Of a stretch of 64,000 nt of DNA, positions 26,746 to 35,479 are shown in pieces (position 1 is the stretch's first letter; each line of letters opens with the position of its first letter). Under the pieces are notes generated by a model, which did no database searches, had not been told where the DNA came from, and saw only the letters and a program-made list of their open reading frames with translations. A program made the position numbers and the translations under genes. Source of the DNA: Fidelibacterota bacterium (GTDB lineage Bacteria; Fidelibacterota; SORT01); NCBI GenBank assembly GCA_022571215.1, contig JACZYG010000013.1, forward strand, positions 22,823 to 86,822. The letters are read 5' to 3'.

Positions 26746-27716
26746 GCCGTAAGTTCCCTGTTCCATGCGCTCGTGGGAAGACCGCGAATTTCCAAACTGA
26801 TCTGCTCCCATACGGAGCCGTTATATTGCTCTATTATTGAATCTCCTATGCGGTTATCAGTCGAGACAAAACATCCACGATAACTATTTTCGCCGATATT
26901 TGACTCCTCGGCGTGAACAAACACATCCGCGGATATCTTCAACGGCTCATATCTTTCTTTACTGTTTTCAAATTCATATACGAATTCTTCCGATGTAAGC
27001 TTATCAGCAAGCTCTTTAGAGAGCGCCGATTCAGCCGATGACAATTCTCCCTCCTCCAACGGACGGTCAAAAGCAATTGAAAACCGTTCGATCAATTTAG
27101 AAGTGACGTCCTCTATTTTTATTGATTCATCATGCTCCCAAATGGTTGTAATCCGTTCTCGAATTGCCTTATCGGCAAGAGGAAGAAAAGAGTCCCATGG
27201 CGTTTTCCAAAGCGACGTCATTGCTTCGAAATCAAAATCGAATAAAAAGTTACCGACGACAACGCTCGCTTCTCCTATCTGACCTCCACCCGTCCCCGCA
27301 ATACGTTTTCCGTCCACTTCAATTTCGTTCACTCCTTTCAAGAGAGCGCTGAACCCGAACTCTTTCAGAGTTTCTACAGGAGCGGAAAGCATCATGGAGT
27401 AAATCCTTGAAAACTTCCCGGGCAATGCGTTCCGGTGGAAAATAGATTGATAAAGGAGTTGATTTTCATCCATGTACGTAGTTCCGCCGCCTAATTTCCT
27501 ACGAACAATAGGCAGTCCCCTTTTTTCGCATTCATCTCTGTCGATGATCGAGTCGGTTGACTGATGAAATCCCACGCAGATATAAGGCGATTCAGCCCTG
27601 TTGATAATAATCGTATCAGCGGTCGTATCATCCATCAATTCCGCCACGGCATGGTACGCCGACTGTGTCTCAACGGAATTGATCATACCCATATTCAGTA
27701 ATCTTATCGGTTTCAT
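26742..27716 (-). CDS. Lipoate-protein ligase A-family enzyme
   Basis: A 324-residue BPL/LplA/LipB-fold protein. The signature RRKLGGGTTYMDENQLLYQ (RRxxGGGxxxxD) sits near residue 70, and the lysine motif DGKRIAGTGGGQ near 135. It carries a C-terminal accessory region of about 80 residues. LplA enzymes attach lipoate or octanoate to the lysine of a carrier protein. It ends in an ATGA overlap with the radical-SAM gene. This is the second ligase of the cluster (the other is at 29812-30930); the two differ in sequence, so they probably split tasks such as octanoyl versus lipoyl transfer or the two LbpA proteins. Confidence 0.82.
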   Translation of the reverse strand: MKPIRLLNMGMINSVETQSAYHAVAELMDDTTADTIIINRAESPYICVGFHQSTDSIIDRDECEKRGLPIVRRKLGGGTTYMDENQLLYQSIFHRNALPGKFSRIYSMMLSAPVETLKEFGFSALLKGVNEIEVDGKRIAGTGGGQIGEASVVVGNFLFDFDFEAMTSLWKTPWDSFLPLADKAIRERITTIWEHDESIKIEDVTSKLIERFSIAFDRPLEEGELSSAESALSKELADKLTSEEFVYEFENSKERYEPLKISADVFVHAEESNIGENSYRGCFVSTDNRIGDSIIEQYNGSVWEQISLEIRGLPTSAWNRELTA

Positions 27717-27729
27717 CAGGTTTTACCTA

Positions 27730-28821
27730 TCATGCTGTGATTATGTCGCTCAATTGCATCTCTTTCCGAATCAGTTCCAAGTCCTTAGAGTTCGGCTTAA
27801 AAGGATAGTCTCTATACTCTTCTCCCGGACGATAAGAACCGCATGGTCTGTTACATGCCATGACTCCGTCCCGGTCCGGACAGCCGTCGGTCATAAAAGC
27901 ATCTCCTTCTTCGATAGCCTTATCTACCTCTTTTAACGGGCTGCCGACATGTGAAATGAATCCATTCTCATCAAACTCAATTGCCTCTCTCGGCAATCTG
28001 TTTTTTTCTATCAACTGCTTCACCAGTTGAATTCGGCGGTGTCTGTCTATCGGTTGCCTTTCTAAATCCTGCATCGCGGTTCCGGGTTCCGGGTTAAATG
28101 AAAACAAATACGCGGATATTTGGTCTTTTTTACATTTATAAAACACATTTACCAGGTCTTTGTCTGTCTCACCCAATCCGATGATAATATGGCAATTGAC
28201 CCTGTAAGGACCGTACATCTCCCTCGCTATATAAGTAATTTCCCAGTGGTAATCCCAATCATGCGGCCCCTTCGCTCCTTTTCCGCGCGTATTGTAAAAA
28301 ACCTCTTCATTCGCAGCATCCATCCCGATACCGATAATATCAGCCCCCGCCTCTTTTATTTCCGCAAGGATTTCTCTGTCCATCAAAGTCGCCGTTATCA
28401 AAGCTGAAATCGGCACTTCCGGCGCCGCATCATGAACCATCTTCGTCATCGTAAGAAGGTCTTCGTTAGCTCTGCCATCCTGCACCTGGGCAATGCAAAC
28501 CCTGCCGACTCCTCCGTTCGCTTCCCGCTCGGCAATTTTTTCCGCCACTAACGGAGTCGGATACAAGGGCCAGTCAACCCTGATAAAAGAGTTCAGCTCG
28601 GCAATACCCGGACGTTCTCTCGCCAATCCGCAGTAGCTGCAATTCGCGAAACATCCTTCAGGATAATTCTGAAGCAGATTGATACAACCGCAATTGCACC
28701 GATGCAGACGACCCGGTTTAAGTCCCAGCTCCATAGCCGCCGCCGCGCTGATTCGGACGTAATCAGGACTCAATTTCGTAGATTCCGAGCGTTCTGTCAT
28801 CGTTAGTATATCTGTTGTCAT
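27730..28821 (-). CDS. Radical-SAM lipoyl synthase-like protein (LipS1/LipS2 type, larger)
   Basis: A 363-residue enzyme with an N-terminal cysteine region (HRCNCGC), then the radical-SAM cluster GCFANCSYCGLA (CxxxCxxC), near residue 57, and a biotin-synthase-like barrel. C-terminal cysteines (DGCPDRDGVMACNRPC) offer ligands for a second cluster that could donate sulfur. Automatic annotation would probably call it biotin synthase, but no bio genes are near. Paired with a second such enzyme and two ligases, it fits the LipS1/LipS2 system that inserts the two sulfurs of lipoate in sHdr organisms. I cannot tell which of the two it is. Confidence 0.75.
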   Translation of the reverse strand: MTTDILTMTERSESTKLSPDYVRISAAAAMELGLKPGRLHRCNCGCINLLQNYPEGCFANCSYCGLARERPGIAELNSFIRVDWPLYPTPLVAEKIAEREANGGVGRVCIAQVQDGRANEDLLTMTKMVHDAAPEVPISALITATLMDREILAEIKEAGADIIGIGMDAANEEVFYNTRGKGAKGPHDWDYHWEITYIAREMYGPYRVNCHIIIGLGETDKDLVNVFYKCKKDQISAYLFSFNPEPGTAMQDLERQPIDRHRRIQLVKQLIEKNRLPREAIEFDENGFISHVGSPLKEVDKAIEEGDAFMTDGCPDRDGVMACNRPCGSYRPGEEYRDYPFKPNSKDLELIRKEMQLSDIITA

Positions 28822-28844
28822 ATCAATTCTTTCAAAGGTTTAAA

Positions 28845-29819
28845 TTACCAGGTAACTCCGCAACAAGCGTTAATATATAAAGGCTCTAATCCTATTCTCT
28901 CAGAATAACTTACGATACCGTCAGCGGGATAGGCAATTCCGTTTAATCCTGCTTCAACCGCTAATTTGTCTATCTGGAATTTTATCGGACCGAGCGGTTT
29001 AGCGCATCCGAGCATAACAGGCGTTTGTTTCATAGATAAGCGAGCGGTCTGGAAAAAATTACCGATCTCGCTCAATTCAGGCGGTGTGACCCCTGCCATC
29101 GGAGTACCCGAAATAGGCATCAGTATCACTAATACCAAACTCTTCAACGCGTGCCTTTGAATCATTTCCAACGCGTTCCACTCTCCCTTCATCTCCCCGA
29201 AATAGTGACCGATAATTATATGCGGAATCGCAGGCACACTATATTTTTCAAGCAGCTCAAGTGCTTTTTCATAATCATCCGGCGACCGGTCCAGATGATA
29301 AACATCTCTGATGGTATCCCGGTCTCCAATGATGTCCAACATCGCCCCGTCTATATCTATATCCCCTAATGCCGCGCAGGTTTCTTCATCGGGTATTCCT
29401 ACGTGTACCCGTATGACCATACCGAGTTCTTCTCTAATCCGTTTCAAATCTTTCATATGTTCTTTTAGCGGAACCCTGCCTTTTAGATCGCTGCCACCTG
29501 ATATGAGCACGCCGCGCGCGCCGTCGTTTGCAAGATTAACGCAAGTTTCATACAAAGAAAGTTTGGATGCGGGCAGGTCGACCATACCGTCAAGCACCTT
29601 AGTCTGACAATGCTCACAATTAAGCGCGCACGCAGAACCCGTCACGCTCACCGATACAAATTCCGTCATAGAACCTTTGACTTCCGAAGTGTTATGCAGT
29701 TTGAGTCCGGGCATATGGAAACTGATTTCGTCTGGGAAATTTGCCCGCCTGACAGCTAAACAAGACGCGTCTACCCGGAATTCCGGCTCAGGAGTTAGTA
29801 TAGCCACAGCTTCAGACAT
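28845..29819 (-). CDS. Radical-SAM lipoyl synthase-like protein (LipS1/LipS2 type, smaller)
   Basis: A 324-residue enzyme. The radical-SAM motif CALNCEHC (CxxxCxxC) lies near residue 66, in a biotin-synthase-like barrel (LISGG, HVGIPDEETC, IPHIIIGHYFGE). C-terminal cysteines (MLGCAKP, INACCGVTW) may bind an auxiliary cluster. Start at MSEAVAIL, which overlaps the preceding ligase gene by 8 bases; a longer frame runs deeper into that gene. With the protein at 27730-28821 it would convert octanoyl-LbpA to lipoyl-LbpA by two sulfur insertions. Confidence 0.75.
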   Translation of the reverse strand: MSEAVAILTPEPEFRVDASCLAVRRANFPDEISFHMPGLKLHNTSEVKGSMTEFVSVSVTGSACALNCEHCQTKVLDGMVDLPASKLSLYETCVNLANDGARGVLISGGSDLKGRVPLKEHMKDLKRIREELGMVIRVHVGIPDEETCAALGDIDIDGAMLDIIGDRDTIRDVYHLDRSPDDYEKALELLEKYSVPAIPHIIIGHYFGEMKGEWNALEMIQRHALKSLVLVILMPISGTPMAGVTPPELSEIGNFFQTARLSMKQTPVMLGCAKPLGPIKFQIDKLAVEAGLNGIAYPADGIVSYSERIGLEPLYINACCGVTW

Positions 29820-30930
29820 GAGCGTCCGGTGTGACGAAGCAGCCATAAGGGTCAGAAGTTTCAACACTTTTTTGAGAAGCGTTTTTCACCGCTTTTTGCA
29901 CCGCAGCTATAATTTCTGAAGATGAAATCATAGAAAGTTCGTCTGTTCTTTCACTAAACACACGGCTTAGAGTATTGTGTATTTTTTTCTCGTCAGCTGA
30001 ATGCCAATAGAGGCTCTGTTCAAGATCCGCCAATGCCTGTTCCGCTGCGTAAAAATCTCCGCCGATATGCGCTTTCTTTATGGTTCTTCCGGACAGCTCA
30101 ACCGATACTTCGATGAACCCGCCATTCGTTTTTAATTTTGCCGTTCCGTCAGATTCGTTACTTTTTGATTTTTGGTAGACCCATTCACTATTCAAATATT
30201 TTTCACTCTCAAGCTTTGCCGCGGCGCGCAATTCTTCAACGGCGTATTCGTCATCTACCAATGCAACCCCGAAAACAGCTGAAAATCCCTTTGCTAAATT
30301 AGAACTGAATTCATTCACGGAAATATCATTTGAAAGAAGTTTTCTCAGTGTGGTCACCCTGCCTGATACCATTCTGACGGTTTTTTCGTTCAGATTCTTG
30401 AAAGGCGTCTTCAGCACGTTCAACATAAGTTCAATATCCAGATCGACTAATATAGAAGCGTGAAAAAGTATTCCCCCGGTGCTTGTACGATGTAGTCCCA
30501 AGCCGGCGATTTTTCTTCCATCAACTTCAATGTCGTTCTTACCCCTGAAAGACGATTCTATCCCCAGACTTTTTAATGTAAACGTTATACCCTGCGAAAA
30601 TTTTTCCATAATGTTACGCGCTTTATAGTAGCTGTCATTTTTACTCCCTTTGAGCGTAAGCGCCACTCCCATTTGATTCTCACCCATGATTATAGCGCCG
30701 CCGCCTGTTGGTCGCCGGTTGATACGGATCCCGTTTTCGCTGCAAAACCCGATATTCAGTTCATTCTGAATTGTTTGAAATCTTCCCACAAGGGCAGAGT
30801 GGGATTCATACGTATAGAGTCGCAATGTTGGCGGAGATTCTCCTTTTCCAACTCTTAGCGCGGCTGTCTCGTCAGAAGCTAATCCGAAACTGTCGCTGAC
30901 ACCCTCCTGATTGATTAAGCGCCACTCCAT
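29812..30930 (-). CDS. Lipoate-protein ligase with C-terminal accessory domain (sLpl(AB)-like)
   Basis: A 372-residue ligase. The N-terminal about 250 residues form the LplA catalytic fold with NRRPTGGGAI near residue 72 and the active-site lysine motif DGRKIAGLGLH near 137. The last about 110 residues resemble the LplB accessory domain, here fused. The ATG overlaps the stop of the LbpA gene (TGATG), so carrier and ligase are translationally coupled. This suggests its target is the adjacent LbpA (30930-31373). In sHdr bacteria such dedicated ligases load only the sulfur-system carriers; that is family knowledge. Confidence 0.82.
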   Translation of the reverse strand: MEWRLINQEGVSDSFGLASDETAALRVGKGESPPTLRLYTYESHSALVGRFQTIQNELNIGFCSENGIRINRRPTGGGAIIMGENQMGVALTLKGSKNDSYYKARNIMEKFSQGITFTLKSLGIESSFRGKNDIEVDGRKIAGLGLHRTSTGGILFHASILVDLDIELMLNVLKTPFKNLNEKTVRMVSGRVTTLRKLLSNDISVNEFSSNLAKGFSAVFGVALVDDEYAVEELRAAAKLESEKYLNSEWVYQKSKSNESDGTAKLKTNGGFIEVSVELSGRTIKKAHIGGDFYAAEQALADLEQSLYWHSADEKKIHNTLSRVFSERTDELSMISSSEIIAAVQKAVKNASQKSVETSDPYGCFVTPDAHV

Positions 30931-31373
30931 CAATCGAACAAATTTTCTTTTTCATATCGTTTGACCTCGGCAATTGACCATTCTATAATCGCTTCACGTG
31001 ATATTAGGGATTGTGATTCCGAATCCCAATCTGTAGGAGTCAATTTCATTAACCAGCCTCCCTCATAAGGATGTTCGTTTATCAGATGCGGATTAGGTTC
31101 CACACTCTCGTTCAGCGAAGAAATCACTCCGGAAACCGGAGAGAAAATTTCCGTGGTCATTTTTGCGGATTCAAGGCTTCCGAAAGTCTCTCCTTTTTTG
31201 ACCGTAGTCCCCACCTCCTTTAAAGACAGATAAGCGATTTCACCGAGCGAATCAAGAGCAAGAGCGTCTATCCCAACCGTCACCTCACCATTGTCGTTCT
31301 TTTTTGCCCACATATGATTTGAAGAATGATAATGTAAGTCTAAAGGGAATTCCATATTTTTATTTTCGTCCAT
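30930..31373 (-). CDS. lbpA: Lipoate-binding protein LbpA (GcvH-like), copy 2
   Basis: A 147-residue single lipoyl-domain protein. The modified lysine is K71 in ESAKMTTEIFSPVSG, in a GcvH-type beta barrel with the usual VGIDALALDSLGEIAYL start. AAGGAAGAA precedes the ATG. It looks like a glycine-cleavage H protein, but no gcvT or gcvP is present and it sits between the Etf:quinone oxidoreductase and a ligase, so a role as the swinging arm of sHdr sulfur oxidation is likelier. Its lysine environment (SAKMTT) is closer to classical GcvH than that of the copy at 41423-41860 (SGKWVG). Confidence 0.85.
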   Translation of the reverse strand: MDENKNMEFPLDLHYHSSNHMWAKKNDNGEVTVGIDALALDSLGEIAYLSLKEVGTTVKKGETFGSLESAKMTTEIFSPVSGVISSLNESVEPNPHLINEHPYEGGWLMKLTPTDWDSESQSLISREAIIEWSIAEVKRYEKENLFD

Positions 31374-31385
31374 ACTTCTTCCTTT

Positions 31386-33437
31386 CTATACACTGTTCTC
31401 TAAATCGACAGTCTCAATAGTTGGCGCCTCTCGAAGATCCATCGCTTCCAACACAAAATCGACTATATCCTTTACCTCAATATTTTCCTCATTACCTGAG
31501 GTTTTGACAGCGTCCGTATACATCGTAAGGTCTTTAGGACATGCAACCGTGAAATATTTTATATCACCGAGGGAGATAGCTTCTTCTATCCTGTTCTCGC
31601 TCGGTCGTTGCGTCATATCATCGTGGTCATTCATCCAGATCCGACCGCCGCCGGCGCCGCAGCAGAAAGAATTCTCCCTGTTTCTCGGCATCTCGATCAG
31701 CTCCAGACCGCATTGTTCGATCACCTTTCTCGGATCATCAAAGTTTCCGTTATAGCGACCTAAATAACATGGATCGTGGTATGTGGCTCTTTCGTTGATC
31801 TTCTTTTTTAACTTAATTGTTCCGCTCTCGAGCAGTTCTAACAGTAGAGTGGAATAATGTTTTATCTTATACTCGGCGCCGAATTTGGCGTACTCGTTTT
31901 GCAGCGCATTGTATGTATGAGGGTCTGTTGTGAAAATCTCTTCATAATCGCATTCGGCGAGAGTTTCGATATTCTCTTCCGCCAAAGCTTCAAATAATCC
32001 CTCTTCACCGACGCGCCGCACATCATTCCCCGCTGATTTCTCACCCTTCTTTATGATCCCGAAATCTATTCCCGCTTCATTCAGGATTATTGCAAGTTTT
32101 CTGCTTATCTCTTGACATCCTTGATTGTAGGATGCAAAATCTCCCACATACCACAGGTATTTTACAGGCTCGATTTTTGCGTCTTTTATCTCAAAATCCA
32201 GTTTCTTGGTCCATCGGGACCGCTTCCTTGCGGATTCTCCGAAGGAATTCCCCTGCTCATCAAGGCTCCTCAATACTTCGCCGAGTTCGTCCGGCATTTT
32301 CCCGTCAAAGATTTTATTCCGTCTCAACTCCAAAATGTCCATCATCGGTTCATTCCCAACGGGACAAACTTCGACGCAGGCATAACAGGTAGTGCACGAC
32401 CATACCGCATCTAAAGAGAGCGCATAATCGAGAAGACTGTCACCCGCTGCTTCATTTAGAACGCTGTCGCCTTTTTCATTTATAAAATACCGTTTATTTA
32501 TCTCCAACGCGGAGGGGCTTAACGGTGTGCCGGAAGTGTGCGCGGGGCAGACCTCCTGACATCTGTTACACATTATACAGGCGTAAGCATCGAGCACCTG
32601 AGTCCACCGCAGGCTCGAAAGATTATCAGCCCCGGGAGAGGAGGAGTCAATAACATCATCCATTATTCCTTTATGTGTATTTCTTCCAAGAGCCAGATTC
32701 ACGGGCGCAATCATTAGGTGAATATGCTTTGACCGTGGAAAGTAAGGTATGAACAGGACTATCAGCCCCATCGCCAGCCACCACGAAACATGAATAGCCA
32801 GGTTCAATGAGTCGGCGGACATTGACGCGAAGAGGGGAGCTGCCATGCTCGCCGTGGGCAGCATCGGATCGCCATGACCGGAAGCTGCAAGTTGAAAAAC
32901 GGTTCCCATCCATCTTGAGCCGACATGCACGAGTATGAAGACGCCGACGATAAGAGAGTCTTTTTTTATGCCTCCCGCGCTGACATCAGGATGAAGTAAT
33001 ACATTGGGATTATACTCTAACACTTTCGGTTTTGAAATAAACCGTCTTAACAGGAAGAAGAGCATTCCTACTAAAACAAATACGCTGAACAGATCGGAAA
33101 ACATGTTAAAGGCGCCCGCGATGCCTGTCGAGCCTATCGTATGCCATCCATCTACATACGCTTCAAGAATATCGTTGACGTTTACTAAAAGATAAAAACT
33201 GAAACCGAAGAAGATGAAGGCATGAAAAACACTGACTATAGGGCGCGATTTAAATACCGGTTTCTGAATTCCTACCTCTATAAGCGCCTTTGCGAACCGA
33301 CCGAATAACCTGTCTGAGCGATCGTCCTCAGCGCCGCTCTTAACAATTTTAAAGATTCGGCTGAATCCCCGGTAAGCAAGAGCCATGCATATTACGGTTA
33401 ATAATATAAATGCTATTTGTTCAACAGAGGATAACAC
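31386..33437 (-). CDS. Membrane Fe-S oxidoreductase (EMO/HdrDE-like, Etf:quinone link)
   Basis: A 683-residue protein. The first about 240 residues hold five or six membrane segments of NarI/HdrE type with candidate heme b histidines (VFHAF, LVHVGS, AIHVSWW). Then come two [4Fe-4S] motifs (CIMCNRCQEVCPAH and CTTCYACVEVCPVG). The C-terminal half is HdrD/GlpC-like, with a CCG domain (HDPCYLGRYNG, NSFCCGAGGG) and a degenerate first copy (YVGDFASYNQGC). Start GTG. Next to etfA and etfB it fits the Etf membrane oxidoreductase that moves electrons to quinone. It shares its soluble layout with the sHdrB3 protein at 36016-37311. Confidence 0.85.
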   Translation of the reverse strand: MLSSVEQIAFILLTVICMALAYRGFSRIFKIVKSGAEDDRSDRLFGRFAKALIEVGIQKPVFKSRPIVSVFHAFIFFGFSFYLLVNVNDILEAYVDGWHTIGSTGIAGAFNMFSDLFSVFVLVGMLFFLLRRFISKPKVLEYNPNVLLHPDVSAGGIKKDSLIVGVFILVHVGSRWMGTVFQLAASGHGDPMLPTASMAAPLFASMSADSLNLAIHVSWWLAMGLIVLFIPYFPRSKHIHLMIAPVNLALGRNTHKGIMDDVIDSSSPGADNLSSLRWTQVLDAYACIMCNRCQEVCPAHTSGTPLSPSALEINKRYFINEKGDSVLNEAAGDSLLDYALSLDAVWSCTTCYACVEVCPVGNEPMMDILELRRNKIFDGKMPDELGEVLRSLDEQGNSFGESARKRSRWTKKLDFEIKDAKIEPVKYLWYVGDFASYNQGCQEISRKLAIILNEAGIDFGIIKKGEKSAGNDVRRVGEEGLFEALAEENIETLAECDYEEIFTTDPHTYNALQNEYAKFGAEYKIKHYSTLLLELLESGTIKLKKKINERATYHDPCYLGRYNGNFDDPRKVIEQCGLELIEMPRNRENSFCCGAGGGRIWMNDHDDMTQRPSENRIEEAISLGDIKYFTVACPKDLTMYTDAVKTSGNEENIEVKDIVDFVLEAMDLREAPTIETVDLENSV

Positions 33438-33521
33438 TTATCACCCACTCCACATTAAAAAATATCAGTGTGCCACAAAATAAAAATCGTAAAACGTAAT
33501 TTCAGCTGCTGCTTTTATCTT

Positions 33522-34451
33522 TTACAGCTCGTCCATCAGGTCTTCAACTACATCGAAGAGATCTTCAGTCATACCATAATGCGCTATGTCAAAAATCGGC
33601 GCGTTTTTATCTGTATTGATGGCAATGATAGTTGATGAATCCTTCATCCCTTCTATATGTTCAGGAGCTCCCGAGATTCCGAGGGCGATATATACTTTCG
33701 GCTTGACTTTCAAGCCTGATTTGCCGACTTGCCTCGATTTCGGTAACCATCCCGCATCTATCAACGGACGCGTGCCGGCGACATCCGCCTTCAGAGCTTT
33801 CGCCAATTCTTCCGCCACTTCCACATCGTCTTTACTGCCGATACCCCTTCCTATAGCCACAAGGATATTGCTTTGGGTAATATCCACGTCGGCGGCTTCG
33901 GGAGACAAAAGCGCTTTGAAACGTACTTTTCCAGCTCCGTATTCAGCGCTGAAATCTTCTACAGACGGTGAACCGGAGACCCTTCCCGATTCGCCGTCAA
34001 ATGCGCCCGAACTTACCATAACTATGGCGGGAGAAGAAACTTTCGATTCCACATCCATCTTTCCGCCATACAATTGGCTCGTACAAGTGTATCCGCCATC
34101 TGATGCTTCAATAGCCTGACAATATGCTATTACCGGAATGTCAAGCGCCGTTCCTACCGGCGTAGCGATATCCATTCCCATTGATGTCGAGCCGACAAGT
34201 ACCAGGTCAGGATTTTTTTCGTTCAGTAAAGATTTCAGAGCGGCGGCATATTCTTCGGGATTATAATCATCGCTTCCGCCAACCGAGATCACTGCGTCAG
34301 CCGCGCCTAATTCCGAGGCTTTATCCTTCATGCTTCCGAATACGACCGCTGTTACATTTCCTCCTAACGATTTAGCCTTTCCAAGCATTTCAAAAGTTAT
34401 ATCCTGAAATTCTCCGTTAAGATGTTCGGTCACTACAAAAGTTTCGCTCAT
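33522..34451 (-). CDS. etfA: Electron transfer flavoprotein alpha subunit
   Basis: A 309-residue subunit. The C-terminal FAD-binding region is intact (GTRPLIDAGWLP, KSRQVGKSG, then KPKVYIALGISGAPEHIEGM). With EtfB it forms the flavoprotein that accepts electrons from sHdr-bound lipoate chemistry and passes them to the membrane oxidoreductase encoded next. AGGAAT precedes the ATG. Confidence 0.95.
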   Translation of the reverse strand: MSETFVVTEHLNGEFQDITFEMLGKAKSLGGNVTAVVFGSMKDKASELGAADAVISVGGSDDYNPEEYAAALKSLLNEKNPDLVLVGSTSMGMDIATPVGTALDIPVIAYCQAIEASDGGYTCTSQLYGGKMDVESKVSSPAIVMVSSGAFDGESGRVSGSPSVEDFSAEYGAGKVRFKALLSPEAADVDITQSNILVAIGRGIGSKDDVEVAEELAKALKADVAGTRPLIDAGWLPKSRQVGKSGLKVKPKVYIALGISGAPEHIEGMKDSSTIIAINTDKNAPIFDIAHYGMTEDLFDVVEDLMDEL

Positions 34452-34491
34452 TCTATTCCTATAAATTAATTTGTTTTCTAAACGTCATTTG

Positions 34492-35235
34492 TTAAAGAGC
34501 GCCGACTTCTTTCAACACCGCTAATAATTCTTCCGCTGAGCCGAGCATCTTTGCTCCTTTGCCCTTTGCGGGCGGAGCCATTTTGGATACTTCGCTTCCC
34601 GAACCCACGCCGGCATCCCCCGCATCAACGCTTTCAATGGTCGCTGTTTCTTGAATCTGACGAATCTTGCTTACAGGGGTATATCGCGGAGTCTGGCGCG
34701 CGGCTTGAATACCCAGAACGGCGGGGCTGTCAACTTCATATTCCGCCATAAAGCCGCCGGAATATTCTTTGTGGAGAGTGATGACATTTCCCGAAACAGC
34801 CAAGCCGGATACAACGCTAACGACCGGAACTTCCAAATATGTGGCGAGTATCGGACCGAGCTGTCCGTCTCTATCATCAACCGATTGAACACCGGTCAAT
34901 ACGAGATCAAATCCTTCATTTTTCAGCGCCTCGGCAAAGATTTTCGCCAGTTGGTGCGAGTCCTTGGGATCAGCGCCCGTGATTTTTATACTTTTATCGG
35001 CGCCCTTTGCAAGGGCGGTAAAGAGTAGTTTATCTACCCCTTCACCGTCGATAGCAATGGCAACAACTTCCGCGCCGTTATTTTCCTTCAGCTGAATCGC
35101 CTCTTCTAAAGCGTGATCGTCAAACTCGTTAAGTTTGAACTTTAAATCCTCTTTATCTAATGCTTTACCGCTGCCGTCAACTTCTAAATCTTCCACAAGA
35201 TCGGGAACAAGTTTCAATGGTACTATAACCTTCAA
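34492..35235 (-). CDS. etfB: Electron transfer flavoprotein beta subunit
   Basis: A 247-residue subunit (IVPLKLVPDLVEDLEV...LKFKLNEFDDHALEEAIQL...GVQSVDDRDGQLGPILA). It starts at TTG 5 bases after AAGGAG, which lies just after the TusA-like gene. A short insert (SVDAGDAGVGSGSEVSKMAPPAKGKG) near the C-terminus is low-complexity. The partner of EtfA at 33522-34451. Confidence 0.95.
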   Translation of the reverse strand: MKVIVPLKLVPDLVEDLEVDGSGKALDKEDLKFKLNEFDDHALEEAIQLKENNGAEVVAIAIDGEGVDKLLFTALAKGADKSIKITGADPKDSHQLAKIFAEALKNEGFDLVLTGVQSVDDRDGQLGPILATYLEVPVVSVVSGLAVSGNVITLHKEYSGGFMAEYEVDSPAVLGIQAARQTPRYTPVSKIRQIQETATIESVDAGDAGVGSGSEVSKMAPPAKGKGAKMLGSAEELLAVLKEVGAL

Positions 35236-35248
35236 TTTTTCTCCTTAT

Positions 35249-35479
35249 TCATTTGACCCGTTGAACGTAAAAATGTTTTTCTCTTCCTTTTCTCTCAATC
35301 TTCAGCAGTTTTTGTCCCGATGTCCTGACCCAGGCATTTATATCCATCTCCGCTCACGGATGAGTGCTCGTCAACCAAATAATACCGCCTATCGGTTGTT
35401 TCTTCAGGGCTTGCCAGGTACGGATAACCGGCATTCCCATCCCACAATCGCCGAGTTCTATTCGCTCGCCAACTTTCAT
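35249..35479 (-). CDS. Putative selenoprotein: TusA-like sulfur carrier with in-frame TGA
   Basis: Reading through one TGA (35356-35354) gives a 76-residue TusA-family protein: MKVGERIELGDCGMGMPVIRTW, U42 in STHPUAEMDINAW, then a C-terminal strand (KHFYVQRVK). The ATG overlaps the upstream stop (ATGA) and the gene ends 14 bases before etfB, so it fits the operon exactly. Alignment to the canonical TusA at 43043-43282 puts U42 at the Gly of the TDPG loop, the N-cap of helix 2. The usual CPxP Cys is replaced by Met; a Cys lies two residues earlier. A hairpin with loop GGU starts 16 bases after the TGA. If Sec is inserted, it could carry the transferred sulfur. A nonsense mutation is the alternative. 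Confidence 0.68.
35320..35337 (-). promoter_or_regulatory. Candidate bacterial SECIS hairpin of the TusA-like protein
   Basis: A 7-bp stem (AUGCCUG with CAGG-A-CAU, one bulged A) closes the loop GGU. The loop starts 23 bases after the TGA, within the range used for bacterial SECIS models. Bulge and GGU loop resemble the E. coli fdhF element. It lies inside the coding frame. Confidence 0.6.

Noticed and set aside
27730..29819. Biotin synthases
   Set aside because: The barrel resembles BioB, but there are no biotin genes and the neighbours are lipoate ligases and lipoate carriers.
30930..31373. Glycine-cleavage H protein
   Set aside because: No gcvT or gcvP nearby; it is coupled to a dedicated ligase in an sHdr cluster, which points to LbpA.
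6107..35479. UGA reassigned to Trp or Gly as a general code change
   Set aside because: Many intact genes here end at TGA, often in tight ATGA overlaps with the next gene, and none other needs internal UGA.
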